In this document: positions 1-5,917 of the stretch, one piece after another | How the letters are laid out: each line of letters opens with the position of its first letter | How positions within the stretch are numbered: position 1 is the first letter of the stretch | NCBI GenBank assembly: GCA_031289975.1 | Contig: JAITOM010000212.1 | Location: 1-6,940 of the forward strand | DNA length: 6,940 bases | Direction of reading: 5' to 3' | From: Methanobrevibacter sp. | GTDB taxonomy: Archaea > Methanobacteriota > Methanobacteria > Methanobacteriales > Methanobacteriaceae | Made by a program: the position numbers and the translations under genes | Notes under the pieces: model-generated | Seen by the model: only the letters and a program-made list of their open reading frames with translations | Databases searched by the model: none | What the model was told of the DNA's origin: nothing

Positions 1-144
1 GGCACTGTAAAAAGAGGATGGAAATTCCCAATTTGGAATTTGGATTTTAGAATAAAAGCATTAAGCCCCTATACATGTCATTAAACTTTTATCGTCTGTT
101 TTCAATTTTTCAATTGTGAAAATCCATGCTGATTTTACAGTGCC
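1..144. mobile_element. Small TIR-bounded element (MITE or IS remnant)
   Basis: The first 12 bases (GGCACTGTAAAA, 1-12) are the exact reverse complement of 133-144 (TTTTACAGTGCC). The pairing continues imperfectly inward for about 33 bp on each side, for example CCCAATTT near 27-34 against CAATTG near 111-116. I count 47 G/C in 144 bases, against about 9 in the next 156, so the element is compositionally foreign to its surroundings. No transposase fits inside; only short open stretches run inward from each end. The GGCACTGT ends resemble those of IS6-type elements, but that resemblance is too short to assign a family. The outer end coincides with the first base of the window, so the left target duplication cannot be seen. 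It could be a MITE or an internally deleted insertion sequence. Confidence 0.72.
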
Positions 145-366
145 AAATTATTTAATTTTAAATATTATTTTATAAAAATCTATAATTTTAAATTTTAAAT
201 ATATTTTAATTAAAAATAATCATTTAAATTAATATATTTTAATAATATTTATTTTTAAGAAAATTATTTATTAAGAACTTTATCAAAACCACTATAATTT
301 GTATATTAAATAGTTTATTTTATTTATTTTTTAAAAATAATAATTTTAATTTTAAAAAAAATTGAT
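145..366 (+). repeat. Long AT-rich dispersed repeat, copy 1 (left inverted arm)
   Basis: The reverse complement of this stretch aligns nearly end to end with 4078-4295. One run of 46 bases is identical (315-360 against 4083-4128). A second block around the G/C-containing anchor TTAAGAACTTTATCAAAAC (271-289) has a single mismatch in about 35 bases. An 11-12 base indel near 299-310 separates the two blocks. The left part also matches 6763-6886 in direct orientation. About 6% G+C. No gene or RNA is visible within it. The TIR-bounded element at 1-144 ends exactly at its left edge. Confidence 0.8.
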
Positions 367-411
367 TTTAAGAAGAAAATTGATTTTAAGAAGAAAATTG
401 ATTTTAAGAAA
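358..411 (+). repeat. Three tandem copies of an 18-bp unit
   Basis: AAAATTGATTTTAAGAAG occurs at 358-375, again at 376-393, and a third time at 394-411 with only the last base changed. The units are directly adjacent without spacers. The matching position in the inverted arm (4066-4089) carries a shorter tandem doubling of ATCAATTTTTTT, so this boundary expands in both arms. It lies about 145 bases upstream of rrp41; no function is evident. Confidence 0.9.
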
Positions 412-442
412 AATTAAAAGTAATAATTTTTGTAAAAATAAG

Positions 443-457
443 TTTTATACTATATAA
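443..457 (+). promoter_or_regulatory. Candidate TATA-box promoter for rrp41-rrp42
   Basis: The stretch TTTTATACTATATAA is a TATA-like sequence upstream of the exosome genes and would place transcription start near 478-482, giving a leader of about 75 bases. Alternatives lie nearer the gene (ATATAT around 489-494, TTTATTTAG around 525-533). In DNA this AT-rich, TATA boxes arise by chance, so the choice is tentative. Confidence 0.35.
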
Positions 458-552
458 CTCTGTGTATTAATATTTTAATAGTATAATGATATATGTTGAT
501 TTTTGATTGTTTATTATTAGAATTTTATTTAGTAAAATTGATAGTTAATTAA

Positions 553-560
553 GAGGTGAT
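553..560 (+). promoter_or_regulatory. Shine-Dalgarno site of rrp41 overlapping its only canonical start
   Basis: GAGGTGAT is an eight-base match to the complement of the usual archaeal 16S rRNA 3' end (AUCACCUCC). The only ATG, GTG or TTG in the rrp41 frame before the conserved domain is the GTG at 556-558, which lies inside this site. An in-frame TAA at 550-552 rules out a start further upstream. A ribosome positioned by this site would normally initiate around 566-570, where the frame reads ATC ATC ATA. Confidence 0.75.
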
Positions 561-1269
561 TTTTATCATCATAAATAGTAATGATAGTAGAGAAGATGGA
601 AGATCTTTTGATGAGTTAAGGTCTTTAAAAATAGAATCAAATGTTTTAAAAAGAGCTGATGGATCAGCTTATTTAGAGTTAGGTGGAAATAAAATTTTGG
701 CAGCTGTTTATGGTCCAAGGGAATCTTTTATTAAACGTTTATTAAAACCAAATACTGGAGTTATTAGATGTAGATACAATATGGCTCCATTTTCTGTAGA
801 TGATAGAAAAAGACCAGGTCCAGATAGAAGGTCAACTGAAATTTCAAAAATAATTGCAGAATCATTAAGACCATCTTTATTATTAGAAAATTTCCCAAAT
901 TCAATGATAGATATTTCTATAGAAGTAATTGAAGCAGAAGGCGGAACCAGATGTGCAGGGATTACTGCTGCTGCAGTTGCTTTAGCTGATGCTGGAATTC
1001 CAATGAAAGACATAGTTGTAGGATGTGCTGCAGGTAAAGTAAATGATAAAATAGTATTGGATTTATCAGAAAAAGAGGATAAAGAAGGACAAGCGGATGT
1101 TCCTATAGCTATTATGCCACGAACAAATGAAATAACTTTATTACAAACTGATGGAATTTTAACTGAAGATGAATTTCTAAAAGCAATAGATTTAGCTATT
1201 GGTGGATGTCATGAAATTAGTGAAATTCAAAAAATTGCTCTTAAAAAGAAGTATGAGGAATCATTATGA
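556..1269 (+). CDS. rrp41: Archaeal exosome catalytic subunit Rrp41 (RNase PH fold)
   Basis: Rrp41 is the phosphorolytic 3'-5' exoribonuclease subunit of the archaeal exosome; it alternates with Rrp42 in a hexameric cytoplasmic ring that degrades or tails RNA. The 237 residues (counted from GTG 556) contain the family landmarks in order: REDGR (12-16), RADGSAYLELGGNKILAAV (33-51), the RNA-binding arginine pair in PDRRSTEIS (R91, R92), the phosphate-binding loop GGTRCAGITAA (129-139), and EDKEGQAD with two acidic residues six apart (D175, D181) in the place of the catalytic aspartates. All active-site positions look intact, so the enzyme should be functional. Length is normal for the family. 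The TGA stop overlaps the rrp42 ATG by 4 bp. The start is uncertain: GTG 556 overlaps the ribosome-binding site, and the true start may be a non-canonical ATC or ATA at 565-571. The conserved domain begins at about residue 12 either way. Confidence 0.96.
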   Translation: MIFIIINSNDSREDGRSFDELRSLKIESNVLKRADGSAYLELGGNKILAAVYGPRESFIKRLLKPNTGVIRCRYNMAPFSVDDRKRPGPDRRSTEISKIIAESLRPSLLLENFPNSMIDISIEVIEAEGGTRCAGITAAAVALADAGIPMKDIVVGCAAGKVNDKIVLDLSEKEDKEGQADVPIAIMPRTNEITLLQTDGILTEDEFLKAIDLAIGGCHEISEIQKIALKKKYEESL

Positions 1270-2054
1270 ATATTATACCTGAAATAACAAAGAAAAGCAT
1301 CATTGATATTGTTAACAATAATGAGAGAATCGATGGAAGAACTCTTGATCAGTATAGAGATATTCAGATTGAAACAGGTCTTATTTCTAAGGCTGAAGGT
1401 TCTTCAAGAGTTAAAATAGGAGATACTCAGATTGTTGCAGGTGTTAAACTTTCTATTGGTGAACCATTTTCAGATACTCCTAATTTAGGAGTTTTAATGA
1501 CAAATGCTGAAGTATTACCTATTGCAGATCCAAGTTTTGAAGCAGGTCCACCAAATGAAGATTCAGTTGAACTTGCAAGAGTAGTGGATAGAGCTATTCG
1601 TGAAAGTGAAATGATTGATTTAGAAAAATTATGCATTGAAAAGGGTAAAAAAGTCTGGATGCTTTTTATAGACTTACATATTATTGATTATGATGGTAAT
1701 CTATTTGATACTGCGACTTTAGCTGCTGTTTCTGCTCTATTAAATACTAAATTTCCAAAAGCTACTTTTAATAATGGTGAAGTGCTTATCAATGATGAAA
1801 TTAAAGAAGAACTTATTTTAAAGGACAAAGTTACTATGTCAACTTTTGTTAAAATTGGTGATAAGATGGTTCTTGATCCTTGTTTAGAAGAAGAAGCTAT
1901 TTTAGATGGAAGATTATCTGTTGGTGTTACGAAATCTGGAAAAATATGTGCTATGCAGAAAGGCGGTAATAAATCTCTTCTTAAAGAAGATATTTTGGAA
2001 GCTGTTAATACAGCTATTTTAAAATCTAAGGATTTAATTAAAGAAATTAACTAA
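1266..2054 (+). CDS. rrp42: Archaeal exosome non-catalytic subunit Rrp42 (RNase PH fold)
   Basis: Rrp42 pairs with Rrp41 to form the three-heterodimer RNase PH ring of the exosome; it helps bind RNA and shape the active site but has no catalytic aspartates of its own. The 262-residue product shows the Rrp42 pattern: ERIDGR (20-25), EGSSRVKIGDTQIVAGVK (44-61), GPPNEDSVELARVVDRAIRES (94-114) and DYDGNLFDTATLAAVSAL (141-158). The GGTR phosphate loop and the two spaced catalytic aspartates of Rrp41 are absent, and DPCLEEEAILDGRLSVGV stands in the C-terminal region. Full length for the family. It starts at ATG 1266 inside an ATGA overlap with the rrp41 stop, with GAGGAA (1255-1260) just upstream, indicating translational coupling and one mRNA. 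The L37Ae and RNA polymerase subunit P genes that commonly follow it in archaea are absent; a T-rich gap and a glycosyltransferase gene follow instead. Confidence 0.96.
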   Translation: MNIIPEITKKSIIDIVNNNERIDGRTLDQYRDIQIETGLISKAEGSSRVKIGDTQIVAGVKLSIGEPFSDTPNLGVLMTNAEVLPIADPSFEAGPPNEDSVELARVVDRAIRESEMIDLEKLCIEKGKKVWMLFIDLHIIDYDGNLFDTATLAAVSALLNTKFPKATFNNGEVLINDEIKEELILKDKVTMSTFVKIGDKMVLDPCLEEEAILDGRLSVGVTKSGKICAMQKGGNKSLLKEDILEAVNTAILKSKDLIKEIN

Positions 2055-2123
2055 TTAGTCTATTCTTGATTTAGTAAACATAGTTTAATTAATAAATTTT
2101 TATTTATATTATCAAAATTAACT

Positions 2124-2145
2124 ATTTTTTATATTTTTATTTTTT
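2124..2145 (+). terminator. T-rich transcription end after rrp42
   Basis: Three runs of five to six T (2125-2130, 2134-2138, 2140-2145) follow rrp42 in the gap before the next gene. Archaeal RNA polymerase terminates at oligo-T tracts without needing a hairpin. The same TTTTTTATATTTTT stretch could instead act as the TATA element of the glycosyltransferase gene, lying about 35-40 bases before its ATG. Confidence 0.4.
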
Positions 2146-2170
2146 AAATAAGTCTTAATACTTGATTTCT

Positions 2171-3715
2171 ATGAAAAGTTTAAGAGAAAGCTTTAAAACT
2201 GATGAATTTATAGGTATAGGTTTATCTATTTTAGCCATAATATTGTTAGTAATAATTGTATTTTTAGGATTAAACAATGCAATATCTATTGATGAAGGAT
2301 TTACTTTTCATTTAATGGCAATGTCTTTTAAGAATATTATATTGGCTACTGCAGGGGATGTTCACCCTCCTTTATATTATATTATCTTAAAATGTGTTAT
2401 GAGCATTTTTTCACCAGGAAATAGCTTTAATATTATTCTTGGTAAGCTATTTTCAATTATTCCTCTAATTTTATTAATATGTTTTAGTTTAATAAAGATA
2501 AGAAAAGATTTTGGATGGCTAACTTCAGGCATTTTTACATTTGCTATTGTTACAATGCCAAGAATGATGTTTTATACTATTGAAGCTCGAATGTATTCTT
2601 TAGCAGTATTATTTGTAACTTTAAGTTTTTACTACTGTTATATGATTACTAAGGAAGATATTAAAAAAAATTGGATTATTTTTATTTTATCCAGTTTATT
2701 TGCAGCTTATACTCATTACTATGGTATGATAGCTGTTAGCTTTATATATCTATTACTTTTATATCACATATTCTCAAAAAATAAAAAGTTAATAAGAAAA
2801 TGGATATTTTCAGTAATAGTTTCAATATTGGCTTATATTCCTTGGATTTATTTATTTATAAGCTCTTCTAAATATTTTAACAATTCTCAATGGATTCATC
2901 CTTCTATTAATACTCTAATTTCAATAGTTCCATTTATATTATCCCCTATAAAAGATGGATATGAATTTAAATATCTTTTAAATAAATCATTAACTTTTTC
3001 CTTTGAAATATTTGGAGTGTTGTTATTCATTGGATTAGTTTCACTGTTCATTTTCCATACATATAAAAAAAAGAAAGGAGAGAGAGGTTCATTTACACTC
3101 ATTGAATGGGGAAGTATTTTTGTTTTATTTGCTACAACACTTTTTGGAATTCTATTCTCTCTTTCAATTAAGCCAATGTTTGAGGTAAGGTATCTTACTC
3201 CGATATTAGGGTGCTTATGGCTGTCTTTTGCAGTTTTATTGTCTAAAACTTATTCTAAAAAGAAAATTTTTACTCCAATTTTATTAGTTCTCTTGTTGGT
3301 TGGTTTTTCTAATGGTGTTATATTTATAGACTTTAAACATTATTATGCTGATTCAATTTTAGAATTTGAGAATAATTTAAATCAAATAGATAAAAATAAT
3401 ACAGTGATTTTTCTTATTTATCCTTGGGCACAATATTTCGTTGAATATTATTATAATGGGAACAATCTTATTATATGGAATGATACTGATCCAATAATTT
3501 CAAATGGAGAGGATGCATCGAAAAATGGAAATGTATTGCTTTATGATATGGGCATTGGAGTAGGAGATCTTAAAAAAAATAATATTATTAAAAAAATAGG
3601 TATTAATAAAACATTAATGGCTGATGGATTTGAATTAGAAAATATAAGTAGTTTAATAATACCAGATTACTATCGTTATTATACAAATCAAGTTTATATT
3701 ATTAAGCCTCAATAA
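2171..3715 (+). CDS. GT39/PMT-like membrane glycosyltransferase
   Basis: This 514-residue protein looks like a GT-C-fold dolichyl-phosphate-sugar-dependent glycosyltransferase (GT39/PMT_2 superfamily), which moves a sugar from a lipid carrier onto a protein or lipid at the outer face of the membrane. Numbered from ATG 2171: membrane segment 1 at about 14-34; an acidic pair in the first external loop (SIDEG, D41 and E42), where the catalytic acid of the superfamily lies; DVHPPLYY (63-70); EARMYSLA (138-145); and AYTHYYG (180-186). These short motifs are characteristic of this group. Roughly ten hydrophobic segments follow up to about residue 375, then a hydrophilic C-terminal domain of about 140 residues, probably extracytoplasmic. 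ATG 2171 is preferred over TTG 2162 because neither has a good ribosome-binding site and ATG is the commoner start. Substrate and acceptor cannot be told from sequence. It may be a single-gene transcript. Confidence 0.85.
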   Translation: MKSLRESFKTDEFIGIGLSILAIILLVIIVFLGLNNAISIDEGFTFHLMAMSFKNIILATAGDVHPPLYYIILKCVMSIFSPGNSFNIILGKLFSIIPLILLICFSLIKIRKDFGWLTSGIFTFAIVTMPRMMFYTIEARMYSLAVLFVTLSFYYCYMITKEDIKKNWIIFILSSLFAAYTHYYGMIAVSFIYLLLLYHIFSKNKKLIRKWIFSVIVSILAYIPWIYLFISSSKYFNNSQWIHPSINTLISIVPFILSPIKDGYEFKYLLNKSLTFSFEIFGVLLFIGLVSLFIFHTYKKKKGERGSFTLIEWGSIFVLFATTLFGILFSLSIKPMFEVRYLTPILGCLWLSFAVLLSKTYSKKKIFTPILLVLLLVGFSNGVIFIDFKHYYADSILEFENNLNQIDKNNTVIFLIYPWAQYFVEYYYNGNNLIIWNDTDPIISNGEDASKNGNVLLYDMGIGVGDLKKNNIIKKIGINKTLMADGFELENISSLIIPDYYRYYTNQVYIIKPQ

Positions 3716-3744
3716 TATTTCAAATATATTTTATAAAAATTTAG

Positions 3745-3762
3745 ACCAAAATCTTTATATAT
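3745..3762 (+). promoter_or_regulatory. Strong archaeal promoter with no gene behind it
   Basis: ACCAAAATC (3745-3753) followed by TTTATATAT (3754-3762) is a purine/C-rich BRE-like element joined to a near-ideal archaeal TATA box, the best such match in the window. Transcription would begin near 3785-3790, heading into 3790-4060. The reading frames after it are blocked by stops within a dozen or so codons. Possible readings are a promoter left by a lost gene or the promoter of an unrecognised small RNA. Confidence 0.55.
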
Positions 3763-3798
3763 GGAAAAGCTCAAATGTTATCTTATAATGTATTATTG

Positions 3799-3836
3799 GT
3801 ATTTTAATAGCTAATAAGTATTTTAATAGCTAATAT
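3799..3836 (+). repeat. Tandem duplication of a 19-bp unit
   Basis: GTATTTTAATAGCTAATAA at 3799-3817 is repeated immediately at 3818-3836 with one change at the last base. It falls just inside the transcript predicted from the promoter at 3745-3762. The core TATTTTAATAG also occurs once near 470-480, upstream of rrp41. Confidence 0.9.
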
Positions 3837-4005
3837 GTTAAATCAGCAATTAATTTGTTACTTAAATATTGATAATTAACAAAATATTATTATGATTATT
3901 TTATTCTTAATAATATAAGATTTTATTTATTATATATACTATATTAAATAGATAATTATTTTATTTTTAATAAGACTTAATTTAAAAAAATAATATTTTA
4001 AATTG

Positions 4006-4064
4006 AATAAAGTTTTTATTATTCATATTGAGAATAATTAAATAAAATTTTTATTATTCCTATT
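4006..4064 (+). repeat. Pair of 24-bp direct repeats
   Basis: The stretch 4006-4029 (AATAAAG, five T, ATTATTCATATT) recurs at 4041-4064 with two mismatches, separated by 11 bases. It sits just outside the inverted arm that starts near 4066-4078. No gene is present; it may reflect replication slippage in AT-rich DNA. Confidence 0.7.
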
Positions 4065-4077
4065 AATCAATTTTTTT

Positions 4078-4295
4078 ATCAATTTTTTTAAAATTAAAAT
4101 TATTATTTTTAAAAAATAAATAAAATAAGCTATTATAGTAGTTTTGATAAAGTTCTTAATAAATAATTTTTTTATAAATAAATATTATTAAAATATATTT
4201 ATTTAAAATTATTTATATTAATTAAAATAAATTTATATTATTTAAAATTTAAAATTATAGATTTTTATAAAGTGATATTTGAAATTAAATAATTT
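4078..4295 (-). repeat. Long AT-rich dispersed repeat, copy 2 (right inverted arm)
   Basis: This is the reverse-complement partner of 145-366: 46 identical bases at 4083-4128, one mismatch in about 35 bases around GTTTTGATAAAGTTCTTAA (4141-4159), then high similarity to 4295. A core unit has its own imperfect ends: GTTTTGATAAAGTTCTTAA at 4141-4159 faces TTAAGAACTTTTTCAAAAT at 4322-4340, which match in 17 of 19 positions when one is reverse-complemented. This suggests a roughly 220-bp MITE-like unit (about 4130-4350) within the longer repeat. On this side 4296-4349 also matches 6711-6762. No coding potential. Confidence 0.8.
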
Positions 4296-4394
4296 AATAA
4301 AAAAAATTTATTATTCAAAATTTAAGAACTTTTTCAAAATGAATATAATTAAATTTAAATAATTAAGTGAAAATTTTTTTATTTATAAGTTAAG

Positions 4395-4404
4395 TTTTTA
4401 AATA
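4395..4404 (+). promoter_or_regulatory. Candidate promoter of the pilin-like pair (leaderless)
   Basis: TTTTTAAATA is centred about 26 bases before the ATG at 4426, the spacing expected if transcription begins at or very near the start codon. No Shine-Dalgarno sequence precedes 4426, which fits a leaderless mRNA. Confidence 0.4.
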
Positions 4405-4425
4405 GCTATTTTTAAATTATCATGT

Positions 4426-4911
4426 ATGAATTTTAAATTTTTTAAAATAAAAAACTATAGGATTAATAAAATAGATTCGAGTGGAATAGCTGCAGTTGAA
4501 TTTATATTTTTCATTTTTACAACACTGTTAATAGCTATTTTAATCATGGGATTATTTCAATCTCAAATTAATAGTTTATATTCATTAGATGAAAATATTC
4601 AAGGGAGAATTATTCTTGAAAATATTTCAAATCAATTTAATCAAATAAGTCAAAGTTTAGAATCAGTTTCTATTGAGATTTATTTACCTGATAAAATAGC
4701 TAATTATAAATATTCAATAACAGTTGATTATAGAAATTTAATTTTAGAATTTAATAATAAGAAAACAAGAGAAACAATTTTTCCAATAAATTTATTTAAT
4801 AAGAATGGAGATAAAATAAGTGATATAAAGCTTTATTCTGGAAGTAGATATATTATCTCTTCATTATCTACTAAAAATGGTGTAATGGTTATGAGTGTGA
4901 ATGTCTATTGA
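4426..4911 (+). CDS. Pilin-like secreted protein with type IV prepilin-style N-terminus
   Basis: I do not recognise a named family. The 161-residue product has a positively charged leader (residues 1-19, six lysines and arginines), then SSGIAAVEF (18-26) and a hydrophobic helix to about residue 43. If cleaved after G20, glutamate 25 falls at position +5 of the mature protein, the hallmark of type IV pilins and TadE-like pseudopilins. The rest (44-161) is a polar domain rich in asparagine, serine and isoleucine, probably beta-rich, without cysteines. It would be processed by an archaeal prepilin peptidase and lie at the cell surface. The second pilin-like gene starts 31 bp downstream, so the two are likely co-transcribed and may assemble together. 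ATG 4426 is preferred; another ATG at 4422 is in a different frame. A membrane-anchored TadE-like protein of unrelated role is the main alternative. Confidence 0.72.
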   Translation: MNFKFFKIKNYRINKIDSSGIAAVEFIFFIFTTLLIAILIMGLFQSQINSLYSLDENIQGRIILENISNQFNQISQSLESVSIEIYLPDKIANYKYSITVDYRNLILEFNNKKTRETIFPINLFNKNGDKISDIKLYSGSRYIISSLSTKNGVMVMSVNVY

Positions 4912-4942
4912 ATGATATATTTTTCTATTGGATGGTGCGATT

Positions 4943-5440
4943 ATGATTTTAAAAGAAGAAAGGGCTCAGTTATCAGTTGAATATTTATTACTTATAGCTT
5001 TTGTAATGGTTAGTGTAATTGGAATTTCTACAATATTGAATGAAAATGAGATGAATATGATTATTTCAAGTGCAAAAGTTGGTGTTGAAGAAGGAGTAGA
5101 GTTTGATGGTCTTAGTGTTTATCCAAAAGAAACTTTTGATAATTATTTATTAAAAAATCCTCAATTAACATATCCTCAAGATATTAAGATTTTAAAAATA
5201 GTTAAAACTGATATGGGATTTGATAATAAATATAATAAAAAAAGAATACAACTTAGAGTTTATGCAAGTTCTTCATCTTTAAAATCGTCTGATAAAAATA
5301 GTGCAGGAGATAGAATTAATTATAATCTAAGGAAAAGTGTATCTTCCACATTTAAAAATGAAAATTCATCTAATCCTCTTTATAATCCTTTTTTTTCAAA
5401 TAATTATGTTATTACAACTGGGGATGTTCAATGGATATAA
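4943..5440 (+). CDS. Class III signal peptide pilin-like protein
   Basis: The 165-residue product begins MILKEERAQLSVEYLLLIAF. RAQLSVEY is the class III signal peptide found in pilins of methanogens and other euryarchaea, normally cut by a dedicated prepilin peptidase (EppA type) just before the glutamine. Cleavage between A8 and Q9 puts glutamate 13 at +5 and leaves a hydrophobic assembly helix (about 15-32). The usual residue before the glutamine is glycine; alanine here is a mild departure. The mature domain is small and polar, with a serine/asparagine-rich C-terminal third. ATG 4943 is chosen because GGTG (4934-4937) lies five bases ahead; an in-frame TTG at 4928 would overlap that site. 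It follows the other pilin-like gene closely. No pilus ATPase, platform protein or peptidase gene is in the window, so assembly must rely on genes elsewhere. Confidence 0.82.
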   Translation: MILKEERAQLSVEYLLLIAFVMVSVIGISTILNENEMNMIISSAKVGVEEGVEFDGLSVYPKETFDNYLLKNPQLTYPQDIKILKIVKTDMGFDNKYNKKRIQLRVYASSSSLKSSDKNSAGDRINYNLRKSVSSTFKNENSSNPLYNPFFSNNYVITTGDVQWI

Positions 5441-5538
5441 CTCATTTGAAAATATCCAAAAATCATATATTTAGTTTTTTAAATAATGTTTCTATCCTAA
5501 ATATGAAATCTAACTTAATAGAAGATATAATTCAATGA
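5431..5538 (+). CDS. Possible 35-residue small ORF overlapping the pilin gene end
   Basis: An ATG at 5431 opens a 35-codon frame ending with TGA at 5536-5538 and overlapping the end of the preceding pilin gene by 10 bp. GGGGATG (5420-5426) sits five bases ahead and could act as a ribosome-binding site. The predicted peptide (MDITHLKISKNHIFSF...) matches nothing I recognise and is not clearly hydrophobic or secreted. It could be a real third member of the operon, the truncated start of a lost gene, or chance. Its 3' end overlaps the Rpn relic on the other strand. Confidence 0.25.
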   Translation: MDITHLKISKNHIFSFLNNVSILNMKSNLIEDIIQ

Positions 5539-5712
5539 TAATACTATTTTTATTAAACAAAAAATATATTTCTTAAACGTTTTATTCTCAACTTTTATAT
5601 TAAGTATCCTTTCAAGAAAATCTTCTAATAATTCGTTTGATGCAATTCGTCCAAAAACAAGCTTAAAAATAAAATCTTTTAAAATATCAATACCATTATC
5701 TTTTTTAATCAT
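5515..5712 (-). pseudogene. Truncated Rpn-type PD-(D/E)XK nuclease/putative transposase, N-terminus only
   Basis: The minus-strand frame starting at ATG 5712 encodes 65 residues. Residues 1-42 (MIKKDNGIDILKDFIFKLVFG, then ASNELLEDFLERILNIKVEN) look like the start of the Rpn/PF12784 family of PD-(D/E)XK nucleases, whose members open with a D-x-x-FK-x-x-FG motif and an L-x-x-FLN-type helix. Family members are usually about 250-300 residues and carry their catalytic residues further on. Here the similarity stops near residue 42 and a short unrelated tail runs to the stop, so the nuclease core is missing and the gene must be dead as an enzyme. An in-frame TAA lies just upstream of the ATG, and no ribosome-binding site is evident. 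The break point is where the 3' part was deleted or replaced. Confidence 0.6.
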
Positions 5713-5814
5713 AGTTTAAACACATTATTTACTTTTTTTTACTATTTAGCTTCTAATTAATTTTTTTAAATAGTATTATAATAAGTTGAAATTAATAGTA
5801 TATAAATATTACTT

Positions 5815-5910
5815 ATGAAAAAATTAATATTAATACTGATCAATACCATCACAACTATCCCATTTAGATTCATGACACTATCATTCATAATCTTATCAGT
5901 TTTCATGTAA
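5815..5910 (+). CDS. Orphan 31-residue hydrophobic ORF
   Basis: ATG 5815 opens a 31-codon frame ending at TAA 5908-5910. The product (MKKLILILINTITTIPFRFM, then a second hydrophobic run) could form one or two short membrane segments. It uses ATC, ACC, CTG and TTC codons where the rest of the window prefers ATT/ATA, ACT/ACA, TTA and TTT, so the base composition differs from its neighbours. There is no Shine-Dalgarno site; TATA-like sequences lie at 5766-5778 and 5797-5806. I do not recognise a family. It may be the N-terminal relic of a membrane protein gene (codon choice of this kind is common in well expressed genes), a genuine small membrane protein, or chance. Confidence 0.3.
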   Translation: MKKLILILINTITTIPFRFMTLSFIILSVFM

Positions 5911-5917
5911 CTTATCA

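Noticed and set aside
1..144. Assigning the TIR element firmly to the IS6 family from its GGCACTGT ends
   Set aside because: Eight terminal bases are too few, no transposase is present, and the left target duplication is outside the window.
358..411. Possible short CRISPR array
   Set aside because: The 18-bp units are directly adjacent with no spacers, and no cas genes are present. It is a simple tandem repeat.
708..1013. Minus-strand open frame of about 100 codons inside rrp41
   Set aside because: It lies entirely within a strongly conserved exosome gene and its translation resembles nothing. It is an antisense shadow, as are similar frames at 1427-1636 and 2896-3102.
2162..2170. TTG start for the glycosyltransferase, adding three residues
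   Set aside because: It has no better ribosome-binding site than ATG 2171, and TTG is a rarer start. The extra residues are not part of a conserved motif.
3775..3840. Very short reading frames after the promoter at 3745-3762
   Set aside because: The frames from the ATGs at about 3775 and 3788 end within roughly ten codons and have no ribosome-binding site.
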